Source: Mycobacterium sp. AZCC_0083
Lineage (GTDB): Bacteria > Actinomycetota > Actinomycetes > Mycobacteriales > Mycobacteriaceae
Assembly: GCF_014202335.1 (NCBI RefSeq)
Contig: NZ_JACHGP010000004.1
Span: 381,354-445,353, forward strand
Length of the DNA: 64,000 nt
Direction: 5' to 3'
The stretch's first letter is position 1; the number at the start of each line of letters is the position of its first letter. Positions 41,839 through 50,545 of this stretch are shown piece by piece. The notes under the pieces were generated by a model that saw only the letters and a program-made list of their open reading frames with translations, made no database searches and was not told the DNA's origin. The position numbers were made by a program, and so were the translations under genes.

Positions 41839-43461
41839 ATGATTGTGCGCCCAAAGCCATTGGTAACTGCGGGGATTGTCCTGATCACGATGGCCGCCAC
41901 GTCCTGCTCATCCGGTTCGAACGCGTCGTCGCCATCCGGCGCGAGCACCCCATCGACCCCGCCGGTGGCGGCCCAGCTGACCACAGGGGTCGATCAGCCG
42001 CTCACTCTCACACCCTCCCAGCTACTGGCGGCGACCGGTGGCACAACGCCCGTAGCGTTCGCTTCGCCCGGGCACGGAAAGATCGGCTACGGGAGCGGCG
42101 GCGCGATGGTCTATACCCCGGAGAAGGGCTTCTCGGGCACCGACGAACTGAAGGTGACCACTGCAGAAGCGGTCAAGCTGTACGCCGTCGACACTCCGCC
42201 GATCGCCACCGTCGGTGGGGTGGCGATCGAAAGCAGCGCCGACGGCTCGGCAATCGCCGCCGTCCCCGGCAGCACCGACGAGGTCTACGGGCTCAGCGAC
42301 CGCGGTCCCAACGTCGACGGCCGTACCGACGACGAGAAGGTGTTGCCCGTCCCCGACTTTCAGCCCCGAATCAACGAGTACAAGCTCAGCGACGGGACCG
42401 CCACGGTCGAGAAGACCATCGGGCTGACGGGTACCGACGGCGCACCATTGCGCGGGCTCGTCGATCCGCAGGCGAACACCGGCGAGACGTTGGTGGACAT
42501 GAACGGCGCACCACTGCCGACGTCCGATCACGGCCTCGACACCGAGGGTCTCGTCGCGCTGGCCGACGGCACCTTCTGGGTGTCCGATGAGTACGGGCCG
42601 TTCCTCGTCCACTTCGACGCGGCAGGCAAGGAGCTCGAACGGTTGTCGCCGTTCGACGGCACGCTGCCACGCGAATTGTCGCTTCGCACACCGAATCAGG
42701 GGATGGAGGGCCTGACGATCACCCCCGACGCCTCCACGTTGGTGGGGATCATGCAGTCGGCGCTCAAGACGACAGGGCTGGAAGGCTCCGCGAAGTCGGT
42801 GGCGTTCACCCGCATCGTCACGGTCAACCTGGCCACCAAGGCCGTCAGCGAATACCTGTACCCGCTGGCCAATCCGCAGGTGACCAAGGTCGCGGTTTCG
42901 GAGATCACCGCGCTGACCAACACGACGTTCCTCGTCGACGAGCGCGACGGCAAGCTGGCACCTGGCGCCGACAAGAAGGTCTACGTCGCCGACATCTCCG
43001 GGGCCACCGATGTCGGTCCCAAGGCGTCGGTGCCGGGTGCGACGTACAGCGCCGACGCGGGCGGACTGCAGGTGGGTGGCAAGGCCATCGAGACGGCGAT
43101 CGGGGTCACCACCGACACCGAGGCCGTCGCGGCCTTGAAGGCCAAGGGCATCACGACGGTGACCAAGACGCTCAAGCTGGATCTGGGCGGTTTGTTGACC
43201 GAGCTCAACGCCAAGGGCGAATTCTTCGGCCACGACAAGGTGGAGGGCCTCGCCACTTCGGACGGTGGAAACACGCTGACGATCTCCAACGACAGCGACT
43301 TCGGTCTGGCCGGCCTGGCCTCCGAGACGCCGCCGTTCACCTTGAAGCCGAAGACGCTCGCCAACGGCAGGCAGGACACCGGCGAATTCCTCGTCGTCGA
43401 CACCACCAAGTTGCCAGCCAAGACCCAGACGACGACGGTGTCCATCAAAGTCGGGCCCTGA
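41839..43461 (+). CDS. Lipoprotein with esterase-like activity of phytase domain
   Basis: This 540-residue exported lipoprotein has the signal LVTAGIVLITMAATSCSSGS with the lipid-anchored Cys in ATSC. The linker is Ser/Pro-rich. A short Ig-like part (TTPVAFASPGHGKIGYGSGG) precedes a beta-propeller-like domain of the PF13449 type (AVPGSTDEVYGLSDRGPNVD, DTEGLVALADGTFWVSDEYG, NQGMEGLTITPDASTLVGIM, DKVEGLATSDGGNTLTISND). The DRGPNVDGR and DEYGP motifs are characteristic. The enzymatic activity is unverified for mycobacterial members; it is likely in the cell envelope and may act on phosphate esters. Confidence 0.82.
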   Translation: MIVRPKPLVTAGIVLITMAATSCSSGSNASSPSGASTPSTPPVAAQLTTGVDQPLTLTPSQLLAATGGTTPVAFASPGHGKIGYGSGGAMVYTPEKGFSGTDELKVTTAEAVKLYAVDTPPIATVGGVAIESSADGSAIAAVPGSTDEVYGLSDRGPNVDGRTDDEKVLPVPDFQPRINEYKLSDGTATVEKTIGLTGTDGAPLRGLVDPQANTGETLVDMNGAPLPTSDHGLDTEGLVALADGTFWVSDEYGPFLVHFDAAGKELERLSPFDGTLPRELSLRTPNQGMEGLTITPDASTLVGIMQSALKTTGLEGSAKSVAFTRIVTVNLATKAVSEYLYPLANPQVTKVAVSEITALTNTTFLVDERDGKLAPGADKKVYVADISGATDVGPKASVPGATYSADAGGLQVGGKAIETAIGVTTDTEAVAALKAKGITTVTKTLKLDLGGLLTELNAKGEFFGHDKVEGLATSDGGNTLTISNDSDFGLAGLASETPPFTLKPKTLANGRQDTGEFLVVDTTKLPAKTQTTTVSIKVGP

Positions 43462-43608
43462 CCGAGGGCGGCCCGCCGGCCCCGACTATCCAGAAAACTC
43501 CCTGGAACAGCGTCAACACCCGTATTCCCCAAAGCGTCGACCAATTCGGGTTTTCGCTATGAGCTGGGAGCGGATGCCCCACGGCAGTGACCGTCGTAGC
43601 GTGGAGTC

Positions 43609-44991
43609 GTGACATCGTCTAACAAACTCGCGCGCACGCTCGGCGAACTCCGTGCCTCCGGGCATCGCGAGCGCGGCGTCAAGCAGGAAATCCGGGAGAA
43701 CCTCCTCGCCGCACTGGCCGACGGCCGCGACGTATGGCCGGGCATCTTCGGCTTCGAGGACACCGTCCTGCCCCAACTGGAGCGCGCGCTGATCGCGGGA
43801 CACGACCTGGTCCTGCTCGGGGAGCGCGGGCAGGGCAAGACGCGACTGCTGCGCGCACTGACCGGTCTGCTCGACGAGTGGACGCCCGTGATCGCGGGGT
43901 CCGAGCTCAACGAGCATCCGTACACGCCCATCACGCCTGAGTCGATCCGTCGCGCTGCCGATTCTGGCGACGACCTGCCCGTGGCGTGGAAGCACCGCAG
44001 CGAGCGCTACAGCGAGAAGCTGGCGACGCCCGACACCAGCGTCGCGGACCTCGTCGGCGACATCGACCCCATCAAGGTGGCCGAGGGCCGCAGCCTCGGT
44101 GACCCGGAGACCATCGCGTTCGGCCTGATCCCGCGCGCGCACCGCGGCATCGTCGCCATCAACGAGCTGCCCGACCTCGCGGAGCGCATCCAGGTGTCGA
44201 TGCTCAACGTGATGGAGGAGCGCGACATCCAGGTGCGCGGCTACACGCTGCGCCTGCCGCTCGACGTGCTCGTGGTGGCCAGTGCCAACCCCGAGGACTA
44301 CACCAACCGCGGCCGGATCATCACGCCGCTCAAGGACCGGTTCGGCGCCGAGGTCCGCACTCACTACCCGTTGCAGCTCGAGGCCGAGGTCAGCGTCATC
44401 AAGCAGGAGGCGCACCTGGCCGCGGCGGTGCCCGACTATCTGCTTCAGACGTTGGCGCGGTTCGCCAGGAACCTTCGCGAATCGCAGTCGGTCGATCAGC
44501 GCTCCGGTGTGTCGGCCCGGTTCGCGATCGCGGCCGCCGAGACCGTCGCCGCGGCGGCACGGCACCGCTCGACGATCCTCGGCGAGGACGAGCCGGTGGC
44601 GCGCGTGGTGGATCTCGCCACCGTGATCGACGTGCTGCGCGGCAAGCTGGAGTTCGAGTCCGGCGAGGAGGGCCGCGAGCAGGCCGTCCTCGAACACCTG
44701 TTGAGGCGGGCCACCGCCGACACGGCGCAACGGCTCCTCGGTGGCATCGACGTCGGCCCGCTGGTTGTCGCCGTCGAAGAGGGTTCGCCCGTCACGACCG
44801 GCGAGCGCGTCTCGGCCAAGGACGTTCTCGCGGCGCTGCCCGACCTGCCCGTGCTGGATGCCATCGCCGAGCGCCTCGGCGCGACGACCGACGGCGAACG
44901 CGCCGCCGCCGCCGAGCTGGCGCTCGAGGCGTTGTATCTGGCCAAGCGCATCGACAAGGTGTCCGGCGACGGCGAAACCGTCTATGGCTAA
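43609..44991 (+). CDS. MoxR/magnesium-chelatase-type AAA ATPase (Rv0958-like)
   Basis: This 460-residue AAA+ ATPase has Walker A LLGERGQGKTRLLRAL, Walker B-like IVAINELPDLAERIQVSMLN, sensor 1 LVVASANPEDYTNRGRIITP and an Arg-rich LKDRFGAEVRTHYPL. Such ATPases work with a VWA-domain partner to insert metals or remodel proteins. GTG 43609 is the start. The partner gene overlaps by 8 bp immediately downstream. Despite a resemblance to BchI/ChlI, this organism shows no chlorophyll genes in the window, so a chaperone role is more likely. Confidence 0.86.
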   Translation: MTSSNKLARTLGELRASGHRERGVKQEIRENLLAALADGRDVWPGIFGFEDTVLPQLERALIAGHDLVLLGERGQGKTRLLRALTGLLDEWTPVIAGSELNEHPYTPITPESIRRAADSGDDLPVAWKHRSERYSEKLATPDTSVADLVGDIDPIKVAEGRSLGDPETIAFGLIPRAHRGIVAINELPDLAERIQVSMLNVMEERDIQVRGYTLRLPLDVLVVASANPEDYTNRGRIITPLKDRFGAEVRTHYPLQLEAEVSVIKQEAHLAAAVPDYLLQTLARFARNLRESQSVDQRSGVSARFAIAAAETVAAAARHRSTILGEDEPVARVVDLATVIDVLRGKLEFESGEEGREQAVLEHLLRRATADTAQRLLGGIDVGPLVVAVEEGSPVTTGERVSAKDVLAALPDLPVLDAIAERLGATTDGERAAAAELALEALYLAKRIDKVSGDGETVYG

Positions 44992-46957
44992 ACGGACGTC
45001 GCGCTACTCGCGATACAGCGGCGGCCCCGACCCGTTGGCTCCGCCGGTCGACCTGCGCGAGGCGCTCGAACAGATCGGCCAGGAGGTCATGGAGGGCAGC
45101 TCGCCGCGGCGGGCCTTGTCCGAAATGCTGCGGCGCGGCACCAAGAACATGACCGGCTCCGACCGGCTTGCCGCCGAAGCCAACCGCAAGCGCCGGGAAC
45201 TGTTGAAGCGCAACAACCTCGACGGCACGTTGGCCGAGATCAAGAAGCTGCTCGACGAGGCCGTGCTGGCCGAGCGCAAGGAGTTGGCCCGCGCGCTCGA
45301 TGACGACGCCCGGTTCGGCGAACTGCAGCTCGAGTCGCTGTCGCCGTCGCCCGCCAAGGCCGTCCAGGAGCTATCCGAGTACGAGTGGCGCAGCCCGGAG
45401 GCGCAACAGAAGTACGAGCAGATCAAGGACCTGATGGGTCGCGAGATGCTCGATCAGCGGTTCGCAGGCATGAAGCAGGCGCTGGAGAACGCCACCGACG
45501 AGGATCGTCAGCAGATCAACGAGATGCTCGACGATCTGAATGACTTGCTGGACAAGCATTCTCGCGGCGAGGACTCGCCTCAAGACTTTCAAGACTTCAT
45601 GGACAAGTACGGCGAGTACTTTCCGGAGAACCCGAAGGACATCGACGAGCTGCTCGACTCACTGGCCAAGCGGGCGGCCGCGGCGCAGCGGTTCCGCAAC
45701 AGCCTGTCCGCCGACCAGCGGGCCGAGCTGGATTCGTTGGCGCAGCAGGCATTCGGCTCGCCATCGCTGCAGAATGCGCTCAACCGTCTCGATTCGCACC
45801 TACAAGCCGCGCGGCCCGGTGAGGATTGGTCGGGCTCGGAGCGGTTCTCGGGCGACAACCCGATGGGCATGGGGGAGGGCGCTCAGGCGATGGCCGACAT
45901 CGGCGAGCTCGAGCAGCTCGCCGAGCAACTGTCGCAGAGTTACTCCGGCGCCACGATGGACGACGTCGACCTGGACATGCTGGCCCGCCAACTCGGTGAG
46001 GACGCGGCGGTCGACGCTAGGACGCTTGCCGAACTCGAACGCACGCTGATGAACCAGGGCTTCCTGGACCGCGGTTCCGACGGTCAATGGCGCCTCTCAC
46101 CCAAGGCCATGCGGCAGCTCGGGCAGGCCGCCCTGCGCGACGTCGCGCAACGACTGTCGGGTCACCACGGCCAACGTGACACACGTCGCGCTGGCGCGGC
46201 AGGGGAGCTCACGGGGGCGACGCGGCCATGGCAGTTCGGCGACACCGAACCGTGGAACGTCACCAGGACGCTCACCAACGCGGTGCTGCGCCAAGCCGGG
46301 ACGGGCGTCGCCGAGCTGCCCATGCGGCTCACGGTGGAAGACGTCGAGATCTCCGAGACCGAGACGCGCACCCAGGCCGTGGTGGCGCTGCTCGTCGACA
46401 CGTCGTTCTCGATGGTGATGGAGAACCGGTGGCTGCCGATGAAGCGGACCGCGCTGGCGCTCAACCATCTGGTGAGCACCCGGTTCCGCGCCGACTCGCT
46501 GCAGATCATCGCGTTCGGTCGCTACGCGCGGACGGTGACACCAGGAGAGTTGGCCGGGCTGGAAGGCGTCTACGAGCAGGGCACCAACCTGCACCACGCG
46601 CTTGCCTTGGCGGGCAGACACTTGCGCCGCCACCCGAACGCTCAGCCGGTGGTGCTCGTCGTCACCGACGGCGAGCCGACCGCGCACCTCGAGGACTACG
46701 GCGACGGGGACGGCACGTCGGTCTTCTTCGACTACCCGCCGCACCCGCTGACCATCGCGCACACCGTGCGAGGTTTCGACGACGTCGCCCGGCTGGGCGC
46801 GCAGGTGACGATCTTCCGGCTCGGTAGTGATCCCGGTCTCGCGCGGTTCATCGACCAGGTCGCGCGGCGGGTGGAGGGACGCGTCGTAGTGCCCGAGTTG
46901 GACGGACTGGGTGCCGCCGTGGTGAGTGACTACCTGCGGTCCCGCAAACGGCGCTAG
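44984..46957 (+). CDS. VWA domain protein, partner of the MoxR-type ATPase (Rv0959-like)
   Basis: This 657-residue protein has a long helical, charged N-terminal part (KNMTGSDRLAAEANRKRREL onward, coiled-coil potential to about residue 330) and a C-terminal von Willebrand A domain. The MIDAS metal site is VVALLVDTSFSMVMENRW (DxSxS) with the later LVVTDGEPTAHLEDYG. ATG 44984 overlaps the ATPase stop, so the pair is coupled. Together they resemble BchD/CobT-type modules. The client is unknown. Confidence 0.85.
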   Translation: MAKRTSRYSRYSGGPDPLAPPVDLREALEQIGQEVMEGSSPRRALSEMLRRGTKNMTGSDRLAAEANRKRRELLKRNNLDGTLAEIKKLLDEAVLAERKELARALDDDARFGELQLESLSPSPAKAVQELSEYEWRSPEAQQKYEQIKDLMGREMLDQRFAGMKQALENATDEDRQQINEMLDDLNDLLDKHSRGEDSPQDFQDFMDKYGEYFPENPKDIDELLDSLAKRAAAAQRFRNSLSADQRAELDSLAQQAFGSPSLQNALNRLDSHLQAARPGEDWSGSERFSGDNPMGMGEGAQAMADIGELEQLAEQLSQSYSGATMDDVDLDMLARQLGEDAAVDARTLAELERTLMNQGFLDRGSDGQWRLSPKAMRQLGQAALRDVAQRLSGHHGQRDTRRAGAAGELTGATRPWQFGDTEPWNVTRTLTNAVLRQAGTGVAELPMRLTVEDVEISETETRTQAVVALLVDTSFSMVMENRWLPMKRTALALNHLVSTRFRADSLQIIAFGRYARTVTPGELAGLEGVYEQGTNLHHALALAGRHLRRHPNAQPVVLVVTDGEPTAHLEDYGDGDGTSVFFDYPPHPLTIAHTVRGFDDVARLGAQVTIFRLGSDPGLARFIDQVARRVEGRVVVPELDGLGAAVVSDYLRSRKRR

Positions 46958-47169
46958 CAGGTTGCCTAGAGGCGTCGATCCGGTGTTTCTCGCGGCTCTC
47001 ACGATCTCAGCAAATACTTCCCGGCGATCGTCGATATCGACCCGCCTGCATCGGCAGTCGAGGTCCCGTGCTGGATAGCCGCTATATCCCATGTTTCAGG
47101 CCTTTCTAAGGTATGTTCTCAGCAAATGCATACGCGGTCCGCTGGTCCGCACCCGGGAAGGAACTCACC

Positions 47170-48210
47170 ATGATTTGGGCCAAGACTCCTGCAGCTGCGA
47201 GTTCGATATTCTGCGCGGTGTGCATTGCCACGGCGGCGGTGCTCCCGGCCGTCGGACCGGCGGCAGACCGGCTCGCGAACGCGGTGTCCGCCGACGTGAA
47301 CCTGAAGGTCAATTGGGGCGCTCTGGCGAACTTCGATGCCGTACCGATCTTTCAGGCAGCCGCAGCCGGCGACCCGACAGCTATCTTCGCGTTGGGTTCG
47401 CTGAATGCGATACCGGCCTACCTCACATTTGGCTTGACCGGCAACACCGATGCGCTCGCAGCCCTCGATAGTCTCAGCGCGGTACCGGTGTACGCGGCCG
47501 CCCAGGCAGCGGGCACCGGTGACCCGGCCCTCCTGGCCGGTATCGATGCTTTCAGCGGCGTGCCCTCGCTTCAGGCCATCGCGAACGGTGACCGGACCGG
47601 CTACTACGGTCTCGACTCCACGAATGCAACGCAGGCCTTCGACAAATGGGCGGCCTCCAACTACACCGACCTGAGTGCCTTCGAGCCAAGCGATACGAAC
47701 GCCGGCTACGCCGCGCTGAGTGGGGCGAACACCTGGTCGAAGGCAAACGCGTCCGGCAACGTCGCGGACCTCGCAGGCATCGACGCCTTCAGTGCCATCC
47801 CGGCACTCCAGACGCTGGGGAATCCGGCCTCCACGCAGGCAGACATCTGGGCGGCGCAGCGGAGCCTGGCCTCGGTCAGCGCCATTCCCGAGTACCAGGA
47901 TGCCCCGGTGCCGGATCCAGATGCCCCGCCGTCGGGCGATTCCCTCGCCTTGGCGAAGACCACGTCGGTCGAGACTCCGGCGGCGGCCATCGAAGAGACG
48001 ACCAAGAAGTCGTCGAACGGATCTTATTCAGCCAAGTTCACGCCGGCGGGGGCCCCCGTCCTCTTCGGCAGCGGCGGTGGCAAGAACGCTGCCGACAACG
48101 GCATCCGCGGGTGGGGAGACGCTGTCAATGGACTTCGTGCGTCGGTCGGTCTCGGGCCGGACCCGTCGACACAGAGTGCAGATCCCGGTACCGGCGGAGC
48201 CACCCCGTAG
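47170..48210 (+). CDS. Exported repeat protein of unknown function
   Basis: This 346-residue protein has a signal peptide (PAAASSIFCAVCIATAAVLP, cleavage near residue 40). The mature part contains an imperfect repeat around the phrase L-D-[AS]-[FL]-S-[AG]-[VI]-P: LGSLNAIPAYL, LDSLSAVPVYAA, IDAFSGVPSLQAI, IDAFSAIPALQTL, LASVSAIPEYQD. Each unit is about 25-35 residues and starts with a small-residue helix. The C-terminal 70 residues are Ser/Gly/Pro-rich and look disordered. ATG 47170 has AAGGA 8 nt upstream. I do not recognise the family. A strong terminator follows. Confidence 0.68.
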   Translation: MIWAKTPAAASSIFCAVCIATAAVLPAVGPAADRLANAVSADVNLKVNWGALANFDAVPIFQAAAAGDPTAIFALGSLNAIPAYLTFGLTGNTDALAALDSLSAVPVYAAAQAAGTGDPALLAGIDAFSGVPSLQAIANGDRTGYYGLDSTNATQAFDKWAASNYTDLSAFEPSDTNAGYAALSGANTWSKANASGNVADLAGIDAFSAIPALQTLGNPASTQADIWAAQRSLASVSAIPEYQDAPVPDPDAPPSGDSLALAKTTSVETPAAAIEETTKKSSNGSYSAKFTPAGAPVLFGSGGGKNAADNGIRGWGDAVNGLRASVGLGPDPSTQSADPGTGGATP

Positions 48211-48233
48211 GAGTACCTCCAGCCAGACAAACA

Positions 48234-48266
48234 CATCGGCCCCTTCCATTGCGGAAGGGGCCGATG
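48234..48266. terminator. 14-bp perfect hairpin between convergent genes
   Basis: CATCGGCCCCTTCC (48234-48247) and GGAAGGGGCCGATG (48253-48266) pair perfectly around a 5-nt ATTGC loop. It lies between the repeat protein (+) and the DUF1707 gene (-), so it probably terminates both. There is no long T-run, as is common for mycobacterial hairpins. Confidence 0.75.
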
Positions 48267-48292
48267 CGTTTCGAACAGGTCTTGGCCGGGAG

Positions 48293-48871
48293 TCAGCCGG
48301 CGCTCTTGCGCTTCTTGCGCTTGATGCCGACGCTGCCCCACAGCGAGAAGCCGCGGATGGTGACGTGCGGAGCGCCAGGTGAGCCGAGCCCGCCGACGTG
48401 GTCGAACGCACCCATCACGCCGACGCCGCGGACGTCGACGTTCACCTCCGGTGGCAACAGGATGGTCTGCCCGCCGAAGATCGAATACGAATGGATCTCC
48501 ACGTCCGGTGAGGTGAAGTCGGCATAGCGGAGATCGATCACGCCGCCGCCGAACAGGGCCACCGACGTCAACCGCTTCGGTACGTTCCAGCGCCCGCGCC
48601 GTTCGAAGCCGCTCATGATCGCCAGCAGCAATGTGGACGGCGCAGGCCGGGCGGGCCCTGCCCTAGGTGGGGTCGCGGTGCCAGGCAGGTCCGCACTCAG
48701 CCGGGCCAGGTCGCCGTAGGTCTGCGCCGCGTACGCCTTGGCGAGGCGGTCCTCGTACTCAGTCATCGGAAGCCGACCCTGTGCGGCCGCATCGGTGAGC
48801 AGTTGCGCAACCTGAATGCGATCGGTGTCGGCAGCGCGCATGGATCCGTTGCGCGACGCGGGAGTGCTCAT
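48293..48871 (-). CDS. DUF1707 and LiaF-like C-terminal domain protein (Rv0966c-like)
   Basis: This is a 192-residue protein. Its N-terminus is the DUF1707 motif (RAADTDRIQVAQLLTDAAAQ, GRLPMTEYEDRLAKAYAAQT, YGDLARLSADLP). After a Pro/Ala linker comes a beta-helix-like domain resembling the C-terminus of LiaF and cell-wall stress proteins (VALFGGGVIDLRYADFTSPD, IHSYSIFGGQTILLPPEVNV, IRGFSLWGSVGIKRKKRKSA). No membrane span is evident. ATG 48871 is the start. A role in sensing or moderating envelope stress is an inference from the LiaF resemblance. Confidence 0.82.
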   Translation of the reverse strand: MSTPASRNGSMRAADTDRIQVAQLLTDAAAQGRLPMTEYEDRLAKAYAAQTYGDLARLSADLPGTATPPRAGPARPAPSTLLLAIMSGFERRGRWNVPKRLTSVALFGGGVIDLRYADFTSPDVEIHSYSIFGGQTILLPPEVNVDVRGVGVMGAFDHVGGLGSPGAPHVTIRGFSLWGSVGIKRKKRKSAG

Positions 48872-49058
48872 CAGAGATGAGCCTACGACGATCGCTGGCG
48901 CACGCAAGGTTGTTGCCCAAATCGTGCCCTCGCCTGCCACGGCGAAGCAGTTAGCCAGGCGCTGACCGGCCGTGACTCAGCTGGTTGGTGGGGTTGTGCG
49001 AAAACACTCGCCTGCCTTGGGAAGCCGGCCACGCTGGCACGCTCACACCGCGTGGAGC

Positions 49059-49106
49059 AAAAAGCCGACCACCCCCGCCAAAGCCTCGGGCTCCAACGGG
49101 GGTGGT
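49059..49106 (-). terminator. Intrinsic terminator of the small exported protein gene
   Basis: Read on the minus strand, ACCACCCCCG and CGGGGGTGGT (plus-strand 49068-49077 and 49097-49106) pair perfectly over 10 bp and are followed by CGGCTTTTT (T-run opposite 49059-49063). This is a textbook intrinsic terminator and lies just 3' of the minus-strand gene ending at 49120. Confidence 0.75.
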
Positions 49107-49119
49107 GGGTCAAATTGTC

Positions 49120-49398
49120 TTACTCGGCCGGGAACGCCTTCTCCCACGCACCACCATTGACGGCGGTAACGCCCTGTTCCCACGCACCGTTGCCATCACC
49201 GGCGGGGTCGAACGCCTTCTCCCACGGGCCGAATGACGTCAGTTCGTTCCAGACTGGCGCGTTGGTGCCGTCGTTGTTTATGTCACCAACGCAGGGCGCG
49301 CAGCTAAAGTCCATGCCGGGGCCGGCCATTGCCGGCGCGGCGAAGGCGAGTGGGGCTGCAATCGCCGCGGCAGCGATAGCGGCGCGTCGAATAAACAT
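49120..49398 (-). CDS. Small exported protein with WE(K/Q) repeats
   Basis: This 92-residue precursor has a clear signal peptide (MFIRRAAIAAAAIAAPLAFA, cleavage after PAMA), leaving about 68 residues. The mature part has two Cys in FSCAPCVGD, a NNDGTNAPVWNELTSFG stretch, and three short repeats: GPWEKAF, GAWEQGV and GAWEKAF. AAAGGA lies 6 nt before ATG 49398. A good terminator follows. Family not recognised; a small envelope or extracellular protein is all that can be said. The repeat and two close Cys could mean metal or protein binding. Confidence 0.72.
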   Translation of the reverse strand: MFIRRAAIAAAAIAAPLAFAAPAMAGPGMDFSCAPCVGDINNDGTNAPVWNELTSFGPWEKAFDPAGDGNGAWEQGVTAVNGGAWEKAFPAE

Positions 49399-49744
49399 TT
49401 CTTGTCCTTTGCGTCGTGCGCCCGATGACCCCGGCGCCGGGTGCTCGTGTTCGCTAACAGCTTCCCTCAAGGTAGTACACAGACGGCCCAAGCGCCAGCG
49501 CAAACTTCACGCAAACGTTAACTTATAGCAAAGTGGATGAAATGCCGCGACCCAGGTCGCCGCACCGTCACCTTCGCCCCAGGAAACTCCTGCCCAGCCC
49601 AGATTAGGTATGAACGCGCGGGTCAGCAGTTCGGCTCGTCGCGTGTCGCGGCCGTCATCGCGGTCTTATGTCGGGTTGACCTGCGCCAACATGGCTCCGC
49701 GGCCGTCCTCCCGTCAACGTTCCACGACCACCGACCCGCTGTTT
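49399..49744. other. 346-bp intergenic region between two minus-strand genes
   Basis: The region holds the promoter of the small exported protein; the AT-rich stretch GTTAACTTATAGC at about 49515-49530 reads as TATAAG on the minus strand and is a candidate -10. The rest lies downstream of echA7 and probably contains its transcript end. I see no convincing ORF, hairpin with T-run, or operator here. Confidence 0.45.
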
Positions 49745-50545
49745 TCAGGATTGGGCCGCCACGGCCCAGTTCGGCAGGCGCTTCTGCAAGAACGCCATCA
49801 TGCCCTCGCGGGCCTCCTCGGAGACGAACAGCTCCGCCGACTGCTTGGCGAGCTCGTCGGCGTGCCGGTCGAAGTCCGCGAGGATCGATGCCGTGGTGAG
49901 TGCCTTCGACGCGGCAAGGCCCTGCGGCGAGCCCTTGGCGATGTTTTCGATCAGCGCTTCCACAGCTGCGGCCATGCCCTCGGCGGAATCGGCGGCCTGT
50001 GTGATCAGTCCGATCGCTGCAGCCTCCACTGTGTCGAACTTCTCGCCCGTGACGAAGTACCGGCCCGCCGCGCGCGGACTCATCTTCGGCAGCAGGGTCA
50101 ACGAGATGATCGACGGCGCAACGCCGATGCGGGCCTCGGTGAGTGCGAACGTGCTTGCAGGCCCGGCCACGACGAGGTCGCACGCGCCGATCAGGCCGAG
50201 ACCGCCTGCCCGCACGTGGCCGTTCACGGCGGCAATGACGGGGATCGGCACTTCCAGGATCGCGCGCAGCAGGTGGGTCATCTCGTGTGCTCGGTGTACG
50301 GCGACGTCAGCCGGATCGGCATCCTGCTTGCCGGAAGTGGCTTGTGCGAGGTCGGCGCCCGCGCAGAACGTGGTGCCGGTGTGCGTGAGCACGACGGCGC
50401 GCACGCCGGACTCCTCGGCGGCGTCGCTCAGTCCCTGCTGGAGTTGATGCACCAGGGCGGTCGACAGCGCGTTGTGATTGTGCGGCGAGTCCAGCACGAT
50501 GCGCGCGGCCGCGCCCTGGACGGTGTAGTGGACCAGCGAGGGCAT
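49745..50545 (-). CDS. echA7: Enoyl-CoA hydratase EchA7
   Basis: This 266-residue crotonase-fold protein is the last gene of the acyl-CoA degradation operon. The oxyanion-hole motifs are FCAGADLAQAT and NGHVRAGGLGLIGACDLVVA. It probably hydrates the unsaturated acyl-CoA formed after carboxylation, as AtuE or LiuC does in related pathways. The start ATG 50545 overlaps the fadE12 stop by one base. Position matches Rv0971c. The exact substrate is unknown. Confidence 0.9.
   Translation of the reverse strand: MPSLVHYTVQGAAARIVLDSPHNHNALSTALVHQLQQGLSDAAEESGVRAVVLTHTGTTFCAGADLAQATSGKQDADPADVAVHRAHEMTHLLRAILEVPIPVIAAVNGHVRAGGLGLIGACDLVVAGPASTFALTEARIGVAPSIISLTLLPKMSPRAAGRYFVTGEKFDTVEAAAIGLITQAADSAEGMAAAVEALIENIAKGSPQGLAASKALTTASILADFDRHADELAKQSAELFVSEEAREGMMAFLQKRLPNWAVAAQS

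Noticed and set aside
43609..46957. Chlorophyll-type magnesium chelatase
   Set aside because: Only the ATPase and VWA parts are present, with no large BchH-like subunit or pigment genes in the window.
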